Part shown: in pieces, positions 52,758-60,895 of the stretch
How positions within the stretch are numbered: position 1 is the stretch's first letter
Layout of the letters: every line of letters begins with the position of its first letter
Origin: Candidatus Acidiferrales bacterium
Lineage (GTDB): Bacteria > Bacteroidota > Ignavibacteria > Kryptoniales > JAKASW01
Direction: 5' to 3'
Length of the DNA: 64,000 bases
NCBI GenBank assembly: GCA_035515795.1
Contig: DATJAY010000002.1
Coordinates: 62,001-126,000 of the forward strand
Made by a program: the position numbers and the translations under genes
Notes under the pieces: model-generated
What the model saw: the letters and a program-made list of their open reading frames with translations, nothing else
What the model was told of the DNA's origin: nothing
The model's database searches: none

Positions 52758-54768
52758 CGCTGCGCTAGCTTTGATTTTTGAGCTCCTAAAGTCTGCCGAC
52801 CCTGCGATGGTTAAGCGCGGAATACAGCGACTTTGTGATATCATGGAATCTGGATATATCCCTCAAGGTCAAACTCGGTCCAGGATTTTGAGAATGATGT
52901 CTAGACATGGAACTTGGACTGACGTTCAAGTTAGACGGTGGTCGTACAAAGCGATAGGTCTTCTGAAGGAGCGGGGTTTCTTGCCTTTCCTCAGGGGGCA
53001 GATGACACGCGAAAATGACAAAGAGAATCTCACATGGCTAGTTTCGGCTATTTACCAAATTACTGATCGCCGGGAGGCAGAGACAGCGACAAAAGAAGCT
53101 AATTCCATTGTTGGCAAAGCGGTCATGCTTGCCCCGGGATATTTCTTGCCAGCCATGCGACCTCAGACTAAGAATGAGCTAAGCAAGCTACTCAGCGAGA
53201 ATGACCCTCTTGTTTTGAAATGGATCAGCTTACTTTATGGTGCCTCTGGAGGAAATCTTAACCTCGGTCCAAGGTTTGAGAAGGAAGTAATTTCTGAACT
53301 CAACCGGCATAACGATAAAAATGTTGCAGAGTATTCTGTCTGGGCATTGAATAAAGGAGAAGGGACAAATTTCGGGGACCTCCAAATTCCTCCTCAGGAT
53401 TGGCATAAACAACCTCCTAATGTTCGTCGTTGGTTGTATCGGTTGATCACAAAGGACAGGGATAGCATTGATTCCAATTGGGATTTCATCGAATCCTTGC
53501 CGAAAACCGAATCATCCGCCGAGGCGCTTGAAGGACTTGCAATTGGCCTAGCCAAATATTCCCCAGACACTCTGTTGAAGAGATTTCTTATTAATTGGTA
53601 CAATACGAACCCACCAAGGATTGTGAAATTGCAGTTGCTCTGGCATTTTGCACAGTTTGCATTTCAGGAAAATGAATACAGAGAGATTTTAGCGCTAGAA
53701 ACCGAAGAGCCTTCTGATATGTTTGTCTCTGGGGTGGCACGTTCCATAAACCAAACCCTAGAGAAAACTAGAGCCAGCGGAAGTGTAATTATGCTAAGTG
53801 AGCCCTCATCAGTTCAAGTTGTTGATAAGTCCTTGATCCCACGAGGCGATTCAGAGAGTTTGGGGGCTGCGCATTCTTCAGGTCAAGATTATTTTGACGA
53901 CGGTTCCATGAAAATAGCTAAAGAGCCAAGTGTTTCAAGGAAAGATGCCAAACCTTACATAATTCTCTCACTGTCATGCGGACTTCTGGCGATCGGACTA
54001 GTCTCCGTTATGCTGAGGAACATGGACAAATTGGAACAATCTGGAACACTAGGAGGGTTTTACTATTTTGTATTGATTTCTTTCGGTCTGCTTGTAGCAG
54101 GGCTCTTATTCGGGGTTCTTCGTTCGTACGCGCGTTATTCCGGTCAGCAGTTCAATGGAAAGCTCGAGCTTGGCGGCCCGATTGTTGGCTTTACGCTTGT
54201 TCTTGTCGGAGGCTATATATTTAGTAATGTTTATCATGAATCGTTTTCAGTAACTGTCTTTGTCCATGGCAATGCAGGAATACATGATCTGGTACTGCGG
54301 GACTCAGGGACAATACTAATGAGACTTGGATCAGAGACCAGAGAAGAGCACATCAATGGAAAGGGAGATGTAGATTTCAAACAAATCCCGGGGACCTTCC
54401 TCAACCAAGAAGTACATATGTGGGTGAACGATGAAAGATTTCAGGCAGTCGATCCTGAAAAGATGTACAAACTCGATGGAAACCCATTAAATGTCGAGGT
54501 AAAGCGCAAGCCCATCCACTTCCAAGGTTTTGTTCGGGACCAATCAGGAAAGAGAATTCGGAAGGCTGTGATTCTTTGCGGTCAGGCGCGTTTGGGTGCC
54601 GTGGATAGTTTAGGTTTTTTTGATGTTACTGTTTCTGTGGCGGAGAATGAGAACGAAGTTCGAGTGACTATAGTGGCAACTGGTTTTTACCTTTGGCAGA
54701 AAAATTTATCCACAAATGCCCTCAATGAGGTAATTATGTTGCGACGCATAAATAGAAGGCCGAGATAA
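52741..54768 (+). CDS. HEAT-like/three-TM/beta-domain protein, candidate membrane effector
   Basis: A 675-residue protein overlapping the methyltransferase gene. Residues 1-350 are helical and repeat-like (HEAT/ARM appearance, with VQVRRWSYKAIGLL), then a Ser-rich linker, three hydrophobic helices (about 405-425, 440-460, 479-499), and two beta-rich modules: one around FVHGNAGIHDLVLRDSG to LDGNPLNVEVKRK and one resembling a carboxypeptidase-regulatory-like fold (FQGFVRDQSGKR, GAVDSLGFF). From memory the first module resembles C-terminal parts of bacterial conflict-system membrane effectors. No enzyme motif is visible. Function inferred from architecture and operon only. Confidence 0.7.
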   Translation: MIAKNDAALALIFELLKSADPAMVKRGIQRLCDIMESGYIPQGQTRSRILRMMSRHGTWTDVQVRRWSYKAIGLLKERGFLPFLRGQMTRENDKENLTWLVSAIYQITDRREAETATKEANSIVGKAVMLAPGYFLPAMRPQTKNELSKLLSENDPLVLKWISLLYGASGGNLNLGPRFEKEVISELNRHNDKNVAEYSVWALNKGEGTNFGDLQIPPQDWHKQPPNVRRWLYRLITKDRDSIDSNWDFIESLPKTESSAEALEGLAIGLAKYSPDTLLKRFLINWYNTNPPRIVKLQLLWHFAQFAFQENEYREILALETEEPSDMFVSGVARSINQTLEKTRASGSVIMLSEPSSVQVVDKSLIPRGDSESLGAAHSSGQDYFDDGSMKIAKEPSVSRKDAKPYIILSLSCGLLAIGLVSVMLRNMDKLEQSGTLGGFYYFVLISFGLLVAGLLFGVLRSYARYSGQQFNGKLELGGPIVGFTLVLVGGYIFSNVYHESFSVTVFVHGNAGIHDLVLRDSGTILMRLGSETREEHINGKGDVDFKQIPGTFLNQEVHMWVNDERFQAVDPEKMYKLDGNPLNVEVKRKPIHFQGFVRDQSGKRIRKAVILCGQARLGAVDSLGFFDVTVSVAENENEVRVTIVATGFYLWQKNLSTNALNEVIMLRRINRRPR

Positions 54769-54987
54769 TTCGACAATTGGGTCGAGATTTTATAGACATG
54801 AATGGATTGTCCTCGTGGTACTGTTGATTTTGACGCTCTCTTTTCATGCCGAGTCCTTTCAAAAAGATTGTTGGTTAACCGTGATATTTCCTTTTCTAAT
54901 GCGAATAATTAGTATAGTCAAATTTGTTTTTTGACTTTCCAAAGCCGTCCCGCCCATCTTAGGCTTCGCCGGAATTTAGCTCGTCCT

Positions 54988-55018
54988 TTTGTTGACAGGT
55001 TGGCGTGAATTATCTTTC
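54988..55018 (+). promoter_or_regulatory. Consensus-like Bacteroidota promoter before a broken gene
   Basis: TTTG (54988-54991), 19 bases, then TATCTTTC (55011-55018), very near the TTTG-N19-TAnnTTTG consensus, 24 bases before the start of the truncated dehydrogenase frame. The preceding 220 bases after the operon (54769-54987) show nothing recognisable. Confidence 0.5.
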
Positions 55019-55042
55019 GTGGATGAAAACCAAGAGCCTAAT

Positions 55043-55113
55043 ATGAAAGCTGCCGTGTTACATGCATTGGGACAGCCGCCGCGGTTTGAGGAGTTTCCAG
55101 ATCCAACGACGCC
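55043..55113 (+). pseudogene. Remnant of a zinc-type (MDR) alcohol dehydrogenase gene
   Basis: From ATG 55043 the frame reads MKAAVLHALGQPPRFEEFP and DPTTP, the typical N-terminus of medium-chain alcohol dehydrogenases/quinone oxidoreductases, then homology ends after about 24 codons. The catalytic and NAD domains are absent from the window, so this is a 5' stub left by deletion or insertion. Confidence 0.65.
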
Positions 55114-55350
55114 CTCCCGTCTCTCCATGAAAAATTCCCTCTCGTCAGCGAATCAATCGACTTAATGAAAGTCTATTTCTTAACCCTTTCCCCCACGAAA
55201 ATCTGTGTATCATCGGGGGCAGGATGTCCTTTCCATTTCTCTAAATAGTCCTTCAAACTCAAAAGAACAACCTCTATGAAAAATATCCGGCATTGCGTTT
55301 TCCTTTCTCGAATAAATTAGTCTCGTGACTCGTTTTGTTATCCTACCACA

Positions 55351-55667
55351 GTTGCAAAGGGACTCGTGAGCGGGAAGAACCCTGTCTCCTTCATTGACCC
55401 GACATTGCGAGGAGTAAAACGACGAAGTGCCGCTTGACGGCATCTCCCGTTCTGACATTATGGCCATTCAAATGACGCGGGATCCCGTACGCGCTTTGCG
55501 CCATCCCGGCATACAGATAAACTGGTCGGGACTTCGCGGTGACCGACATACAGATTTCTGGACGGGGCAATGCCACTGTTGTACCACAAACAAAAGGATT
55601 GCTTCTGGCGCTTAAGGTGCCATCGCAATGACAGGAGGCTGGAAAGGGAAATCTTGCCGGGAGTTCG
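55351..55667. repeat. Dispersed non-coding repeat, copy A (long form)
   Basis: Aligns with 58513-58757 from GAGCGGGAAGAACCCTG through CGAGGAGTAAAACGACGAAG, GTGCCGCTTGACGGCATC and AAGGATTGCTTCTGGCGCTT. Copy A has about 100 extra bases (roughly 55443-55543) that contain an internal GACATACAGAT-type duplication. The stretch 55114-55350 before it shows nothing recognisable. Confidence 0.75.
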
Positions 55668-55762
55668 ACTCTCTCCCGGCGGGAGGGGTGTCTTGGTTTA
55701 GATGATCGGGCATTCTATTCAGAATGCCCGACGCCGAAAGCAAATAATACTTACAAAACGAA

Positions 55763-56038
55763 TTACTTCTTATTGGCAGTTACCGCGGCCAACTTTATTT
55801 CAGCATAGGCTTGATCGAGAAGAGCTTTTGCTTTTGCCGCATGACCCTCCATGTCGAATTCGTTAGCCGCCTGAGCAGCGCTGACTTTATTTACCGCTTT
55901 TTCAATCAGCGTTTGCGCTGCTGCAAGATTGGGGTGCCGTTTGTGGCTCACTTTACCACCAAAAGCTGTAATACCAGCAAAAAGGAACACTGCAATGATG
56001 CAGGATAAGATCGTTTTCTTGCGAAGCAAGGACTTCAT
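55763..56038 (-). CDS. Small secreted protein of unknown function
   Basis: A 91-residue minus-strand protein with AGGAG a few bases upstream of its ATG and a signal peptide (KKTILSCIIAVFLFAGITAFGG). The mature part is an Ala-rich amphipathic helical hairpin (LIEKAVNKVSAAQAANEF, HAAKAKALLDQAYAEIKLAA). Small periplasmic helical proteins of this kind occur widely; no specific function can be named. Confidence 0.75.
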   Translation of the reverse strand: MKSLLRKKTILSCIIAVFLFAGITAFGGKVSHKRHPNLAAAQTLIEKAVNKVSAAQAANEFDMEGHAAKAKALLDQAYAEIKLAAVTANKK

Positions 56039-56165
56039 TTTCTGTCTCCTAAATGTTAGTGATTATACTCGTGCATGATGCCATGCACATTATTGAGAAT
56101 ATAATGCAAGAAGTTTCAATTTAAAAGATGCACCTGTAATTTTTCACAAGATTCATCTGGCGGCA

Positions 56166-56308
56166 GTGTCTCAATTTGAACATCTAAATAGGCGAGACGT
56201 TGTCATGCCAGCCCCGTGTCAAGCACGGGGTAAACTCCAGCTGGCATCCGGGTCAATGGCTGGATTCCGGCGTTCGCCGGAATGACAATTAGGATGAAAC
56301 TGAGACAC
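56166..56308. mobile_element. 143-base MITE-like element, copy 1
   Basis: Ends are GTGTCTCA (56166-56173) and TGAGACAC (56301-56308), perfect 8-bp inverted repeats extending imperfectly to about 13 bp. Inside, GTCATGCCAGCCCCGTGTCA to GCCGGAATGAC (56202-56286) forms a second nested inverted repeat. A second copy of the same length is at 60601-60743. It encodes nothing. Confidence 0.75.
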
Positions 56309-56445
56309 TACCCCTCTGGCTTCTCTCCTGTTCCGAGGGACCTGCCTGCCGGCAGGCATGGTTCTGCCCCTGAGGGGGAAGCCATTCGGGAACTCAACTC
56401 ATTATTATCGGTGAGTGTATTTATTATAGCCTATTTGTAATGCCC

Positions 56446-56979
56446 TCAGTTCACGTACATCCACAGCCGCGTATTTTTCCTGAAGTCGCGGATGTAGAGA
56501 ACTCCACCTCTCTCCAGAGCCGATTCGATCCTGTCGATGTCATCGCCGGTATCCTTTGAGCCGATCATGGAAAGCAAGAAAGGAAGGGCTTCTATCGATT
56601 CGATCCTGATCTTTTCGGTCTTTGTTGTACCGTCGCTGTCAGTGCTTTCGACAATTAAATAGTTGTGTCGTTCACTCTCTTCCTTCATCTTCTCGCCGAA
56701 CTTGCCGCCATATATTATCGTCTCACCGATGCTGTCCTTAATCCGTATTTCCAAACCTTCGTTATAGACGGCAAGGAGAGTATCGTACGATAACCTCGTG
56801 TTGTCGAGGTCAAAGCTTGATCCGGGTCGTGCAAGAAGTTTGACGAGCCCTATAGAAATGCCGAGCCTCTGCATCGCTCTCCCGTCATCGGATTTTTCTA
56901 CCCAGATGCAATTCGTTTGAGCGCAGGCTCCAGCGAGGAACGCCAGAAGAATGCTTAACGCTAATACAGATTTTTTCAT
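56446..56979 (-). CDS. Exported protein of unknown function, possible lipoprotein
   Basis: The ATG at 56979 (minus strand) has AGGAGG 6 bases upstream and begins a signal peptide (MKKSVLALSILLAFLAGAC); an earlier in-frame start at 57075 lacks both. The 177-residue protein's LAGAC could be a weak lipobox, or cleavage may follow ACAQ. The mature part is beta-rich (SYDTLLAVYNEGLEIRIKDS, IYGGKFGEKM) and ends ALERGGVLYIRDFRKN. I do not recognise the family. Confidence 0.7.
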   Translation of the reverse strand: MKKSVLALSILLAFLAGACAQTNCIWVEKSDDGRAMQRLGISIGLVKLLARPGSSFDLDNTRLSYDTLLAVYNEGLEIRIKDSIGETIIYGGKFGEKMKEESERHNYLIVESTDSDGTTKTEKIRIESIEALPFLLSMIGSKDTGDDIDRIESALERGGVLYIRDFRKNTRLWMYVN

Positions 56980-57119
56980 GACCAACCTCCTTCTTTCTGA
57001 GAACAGACAGTTTCTAATACGCCGGAAAACTAAAGGAAGTTTCATTCGACTCATCAAGCAACCTTCCGAAAGCAACGGTATCTCGACTGTGAAACCTTCG
57101 CAGGGTTGCTTCAGTTGCG

Positions 57120-57220
57120 AAGGATTGCTTCTGGTGCTTAAGGCGCCATCGCAACGACGAGAAACTGTAAAGGGAGAACTTGTCGTGAGTTCCTCGAAGG
57201 GGTTCGTTCGGACAACTCCC
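57120..57220. repeat. Dispersed non-coding repeat, copy C (3' part only)
   Basis: AAGGATTGCTTCTGGTGCTT to GGACAACTCCC matches the last third of copies A and B. Close by, CGCCGAGTCCG and CGGACTCGGCG form a near-perfect palindrome at about 57270-57292 with no T-run. The rest of this 360-base gap shows nothing else. Confidence 0.65.
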
Positions 57221-57339
57221 TCAAAGCTGAGCGAATCTTGCGAAGATCGTCAGACTCCGCCGAGTCCGTCGGACTCGGCGAGTTTCAAAGCCACCCACAC
57301 TTACCTCCGGTGGAGTTGAACCTGTATCTATGTCAGGAT

Positions 57340-58209
57340 TTAATCCGCAGATACGTCGGACACAAAGCGAGCCATCTTCATCTTGCCGGTCTTGCCATCC
57401 TTTAACGTTATCTTGGCATTCGAGTAGTAACCGACTTCTATCTCTTCAGTTGAAACAATTGAATTTGGAATTTTGCCGGATGCCATTACTCCGGCGATGC
57501 CCAAAGACCAGAAGTGATGGTCTCGATATGTCGGATTATAATTTACCGCGGTGTTTCCTATCAGGTATGCGTTATAACGAATTCGCGTCTTCAGGACTCC
57601 CCGGCTTGCAGAAAGTTCTGCGAGGATGCTCTCACCAGGTCCGAGTTCAACGACCATCCCCGCGGTGGAACCCACCGTGATCGATTGAGATTCCACCCCT
57701 CCTTCTCCCCAGGTGTGACTGTACTCAATTGCGGTCTCACCGCCGATCTCGGCAGTCGCGAAAAATTTGGCTTTGTAAGTTAATTTCTGACCCACCTTAA
57801 ACATGTTCGAATGACTCCAATTCGACGACGTGGTGTTATTCACTTGTTCCGTGATGTTGACATTGAACGTGGCCTTCTTCGTAGGATGTTTATTCTCAAA
57901 CTCCTGGGTCTTGATGATCGTCGGCTTGGACGTTATCCCAAGAACCTCCGCACTCTGGACGACGAAGACCACTTGAACCTCCGGCCAATTATATGTCTTG
58001 TACAGATCGTCCCACGGGGTAGGGCTTCGAAGGTATGCGTCATTCGGAGACTTTCCGAAATGAGCATTAACGGCTTCCTTAAGCGCTCTATCTCCTAGCT
58101 TGAAGCTTTTTATTTCGTCATCTGTAATTACGTGCTGGAACGATCCTGAGGCACTGATGCTCGATGAGTTTTTGTCAGGGCCTGCAATTATGTTTACCTC
58201 GATTCCCAT
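57340..58209 (-). CDS. Aerolysin-fold beta-pore-forming protein (spherulin-2A/yolk-protein-like family)
   Basis: A 289-residue minus-strand protein with AGGAG 6 bases before its ATG. Residues about 125-215 have the aerolysin/ETX-MTX2 pattern: amphipathic Ser/Thr-rich strands (NVNITEQVNNTTSSNWSHSN, KVGQKLTYKAKFFATAEIGG), then ESQSITVGSTAGMVVELGPG with ELSASRGVLKTRIRYNAYLIG. These proteins oligomerise into beta-barrel pores. The wording (NYNPTYRDHHFW, VGYYSNAKITLKDG) resembles eukaryotic spherulin-2A and follicular yolk proteins from memory. There is no signal peptide, so release would need lysis or another route. Target unknown. Confidence 0.75.
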   Translation of the reverse strand: MGIEVNIIAGPDKNSSSISASGSFQHVITDDEIKSFKLGDRALKEAVNAHFGKSPNDAYLRSPTPWDDLYKTYNWPEVQVVFVVQSAEVLGITSKPTIIKTQEFENKHPTKKATFNVNITEQVNNTTSSNWSHSNMFKVGQKLTYKAKFFATAEIGGETAIEYSHTWGEGGVESQSITVGSTAGMVVELGPGESILAELSASRGVLKTRIRYNAYLIGNTAVNYNPTYRDHHFWSLGIAGVMASGKIPNSIVSTEEIEVGYYSNAKITLKDGKTGKMKMARFVSDVSAD

Positions 58210-58512
58210 GTTGTCTCTCCTTTCAATGGAAATGAATTGGTTTTATTTTAGCGCGTTAATGTTTCCGTTATTCCTTTTAGTTCTGCCGCATCTGTCGATT
58301 AGCATAAAGCGATGCTTATTCGTTCAACCGTTTTGAATTGTAAGTGGACACTGACTGACTCATGAATGAAGATTTGTTTCGCGAGTAAAATAACCCGGGG
58401 TTCCTTTTTGTGCTGCATTCATCGTTAAAATTACAAAGTTATTGTGTAGATAGTTCCCACAGAGAATTCATTCCCGCCGGGACATTTATTCAAACAAGGT
58501 TCGGGCCCTAAA

Positions 58513-58757
58513 GCTGCGAAGGCACTCCTGAGCGGGAAGAACCCTGCCTCCTTCATTAACCCGTCATCGCGAGGAGTAAAACGACGAAGTGCCGCTTGAC
58601 GGCATCCCGACATACAGATTTTTGGACGTGACAATCCCAATGTTGTACTACAAACAAAAGGATTGCTTCTGGCGCTTAAGGCGCCATCGAAATGATGGGG
58701 GTCGGAAAGGGAAAGCTTGTCGGGAGTTTACTGAAGGGATTCATTAGGACAACTGCC
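58513..58757. repeat. Dispersed non-coding repeat, copy B (short form)
   Basis: Second copy of the 55351-55667 repeat lacking its central 100 bases. It ends 6 bases before the end of the SRPBCC gene. The 300 bases before it (58210-58512) hold the pore-former's ribosome site and nothing else recognisable. Confidence 0.75.
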
Positions 58758-58763
58758 CCGTAA

Positions 58764-59672
58764 CTAGTGCGGATGGGCGCTCTCAATGGGAAAGGGGTTC
58801 TGTAGAACGATGGAGCCGGTCTCCAGCAGGGACTTCAGGTTGGAGATGACCATCGGCCAGGCGACGGACACCGCCGCGATGAACTTCGAGGGTTCGCGTG
58901 CGATGGTGTGGGTGACGGAGAATTTGACCGCCGATCCACTTTGTTCCAGTTCCATCATACAGTAAGACTCGCCTTCGGCTTTGAGCTCAGGCTTGTCCTG
59001 ATGCTGCCACCGGATCACTAACCGGCGTGGCGGCTCGGCCTCGACGATCTCGCCGGCATCTGTGCTGCGGCCATCGGGGTACGCCAGCTTCCACGATGAC
59101 CCCTCCGTCCACCGGCTCTCGCAGCGAACGCCGAACCAGTATTGCTTCATGAGCTCCACGTTCGTTAGTGCCGACCACAGCTTCTCCTGTGTGGTGCGGA
59201 TATAGGTCACGTAGGCAAAGTCCGATTTAGCAATTGGAAGCCTCCAGTTGTCGTCGGTGATAAAGTTGAATAGCCAATCCTTAATAACCATATTCCAGCC
59301 CTGCCCACACCTTGCATAGCACTCTTTTTCGGGAACTAGCCCTTCGTGAGTAAAATGAAGAAAGGTTTTATCTCCTTTAGTGGTTATCTCAAAAACCATC
59401 TTTGTGTTTGTCCATTCACGCTTATCTTTTTCAATCCAATTCAGTTTGCTTTCGGTAACAAGCCATACGACTTTTTTGCCGGGAATAATTTCAATCAATT
59501 TCTGTTTTGAATAATGGCGGCCGGGATGGTGAATGACAAACTCATCGTTCAAGTTTGTGCTGCTTCCTTCAAAATCTTTGCTCCACCATTTTGAAACATC
59601 ACTGATGCGATTGAAAACGTCTTTCGGAGACTTGGCAACCTCTATCGTCGCAGTGTAACTTTTGTTTTCCAT
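58764..59672 (-). CDS. Tandem double SRPBCC (AHSA1/START-like) protein
   Basis: A 302-residue minus-strand protein with two START-like ligand-binding domains. The first (about residues 1-148) starts YTATIEVAKSPKDVFNRISD and ends KDWLFNFITDDN; the second (about 155-300) starts FAYVTYIRTTQEKLWSALTN and contains GEIVEAEPPRRLVIRW. Each half resembles a stand-alone single-domain protein, so this looks like a gene fusion. The half encoding the first domain is strikingly AT-rich and the half for the second is GC-rich, suggesting different sources joined near base 59225. Ligand unknown. Confidence 0.85.
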   Translation of the reverse strand: MENKSYTATIEVAKSPKDVFNRISDVSKWWSKDFEGSSTNLNDEFVIHHPGRHYSKQKLIEIIPGKKVVWLVTESKLNWIEKDKREWTNTKMVFEITTKGDKTFLHFTHEGLVPEKECYARCGQGWNMVIKDWLFNFITDDNWRLPIAKSDFAYVTYIRTTQEKLWSALTNVELMKQYWFGVRCESRWTEGSSWKLAYPDGRSTDAGEIVEAEPPRRLVIRWQHQDKPELKAEGESYCMMELEQSGSAVKFSVTHTIAREPSKFIAAVSVAWPMVISNLKSLLETGSIVLQNPFPIESAHPH

Positions 59673-59723
59673 TTTGCTTGCCTCATTTGTGCTGATTCTT
59701 GCAGAGATACTGCTTTGAAAATC

Positions 59724-60167
59724 CTAATTTCCCTTTTTCTTGAATGCCTCTTTCGTCTTTGCCACGTTCGAATCTCCTCCGATCCCCTCATAAAAGGAGA
59801 GATCCTCGTCGATTCCGACTAACCGGAGACACTGCCCTCCAGGTGCCTGGAAATAAAGATGAGGGTCTGGTCGTTCAAGTTTCACTACAAGACCGGACTC
59901 CAGGATTTTTTGATTCATTTCTTCCACGTTGTTGGACTTAATTTCCAGCCAGATCGATCGTGCAGTTCGTAAGAACTCACTCTCATCGGGTACATCCGCA
60001 TAGCGAAACACGATATAAAAGTTTTCTCCCAAACGAAGGAAGTCCCTTTCGTCCTCCGCTTTTGTGATTTTACCACCGAGGACATCGCAATAGAATTTAC
60101 GAATGCTGTCCCGATCCTTCCGAGGAACCAAAACCGATGAATGGTTTCCAAGAATTACCTTTGTCAT
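59724..60167 (-). CDS. VOC-family (glyoxalase/dioxygenase-like) protein
   Basis: A 147-residue minus-strand protein with the vicinal-oxygen-chelate pattern: LVPRKDRDSIRKFYCDVLGG, a beta-strand set with FLRLGENFYIVF, SIWLEIKSNNVEEMNQKI and the closing HLYFQAPGGQCLRLVG. Family members include glyoxalases and resistance proteins; the metal ligands cannot be assigned with confidence. It is 51 bases upstream of the SRPBCC gene on the same strand and may share its transcript. Confidence 0.82.
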   Translation of the reverse strand: MTKVILGNHSSVLVPRKDRDSIRKFYCDVLGGKITKAEDERDFLRLGENFYIVFRYADVPDESEFLRTARSIWLEIKSNNVEEMNQKILESGLVVKLERPDPHLYFQAPGGQCLRLVGIDEDLSFYEGIGGDSNVAKTKEAFKKKGN

Positions 60168-60324
60168 GATTTTACTCCGACCTTGTTTATTGTTCTAATT
60201 GTCTTTCTTTGATTATTTGTCCGAATAAAAATAGATTTTAATTCGATTTGCTTATTGTAGAAATACGGAATGTTGTTGAAGTAATCCTTTTCCTCCGGAG
60301 TAATATATACCCCATTGCACATCT

Positions 60325-60491
60325 GTCATTCCCGAATGCTTCTATGCCGCTCAATCATTCTGTGCAGGTATGCGGCATGCCGCAAGGCGCCATCGGGAAT
60401 CCACATTGCAGCGGACTGGATTCCCGTCACCGCGAAGCGGGATCCCGACATATAAATAATTCTGACGGGACTTGGAGCACGCGGGAATGAC
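60325..60491. repeat. Inverted-repeat-bounded element (GTCATTCCCG ends)
   Basis: GTCATTCCCG (60325-60334) and CGGGAATGAC (60482-60491) are perfect 10-bp inverted ends of a 167-base element, with further small inverted repeats inside. It resembles the REP/MITE-like elements nearby but is a different sequence. No frame of interest. Confidence 0.65.
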
Positions 60492-60600
60492 ATTCGATGT
60501 GTTTGGTCGGTCCCCGCAGGGAAAACTGGTTGCTACCATATTTATAGACATGTTGGTACGGAGGAATAAACGAGAAAGACAACAATAGAGTTTCCAGGTA

Positions 60601-60743
60601 GCGACTCACTTTGAACATTCGGACAAACGAGCCTTGTCATGCCAGCCCCGTGTCAAGCACGGGGTAAACTCCAGCTGGCATCCAGAGCGCTGGATTCCGG
60701 CTTTCGCCGGAATGACATTTTTATAGAATCGAAAATGAGTCAC
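60601..60743. mobile_element. 143-base MITE-like element, copy 2
   Basis: Ends GCGACTCA (60601-60608) and TGAGTCAC (60736-60743); the inner part from GTCATGCCAGCCCCGTGTCA to GGCATCC is identical to copy 1 and closes with GCCGGAATGAC (inner repeat 60636-60716). Length equals copy 1. The T-A pair in the outer repeat of copy 1 is an A-T pair here, a compensatory change. Confidence 0.75.
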
Positions 60744-60895
60744 TACCGAAAATGACCATGACTTGACTTATCGCTGCCTCGTCCTGGAAGTGGTTCGACC
60801 GAGGCAATAATGTGATGCACGTCTCTTGTATTATCGTATAGTAAAGTGGTAGATTTTCTCCGACAAAAATTCGCAGGAATTCAGGAGGAATGGAA

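Noticed and set aside
57270-57292. Palindrome CGCCGAGTCCG/CGGACTCGGCG as a terminator
   Set aside because: No T-run follows on either strand; it is mentioned only as part of the repeat-rich gap.
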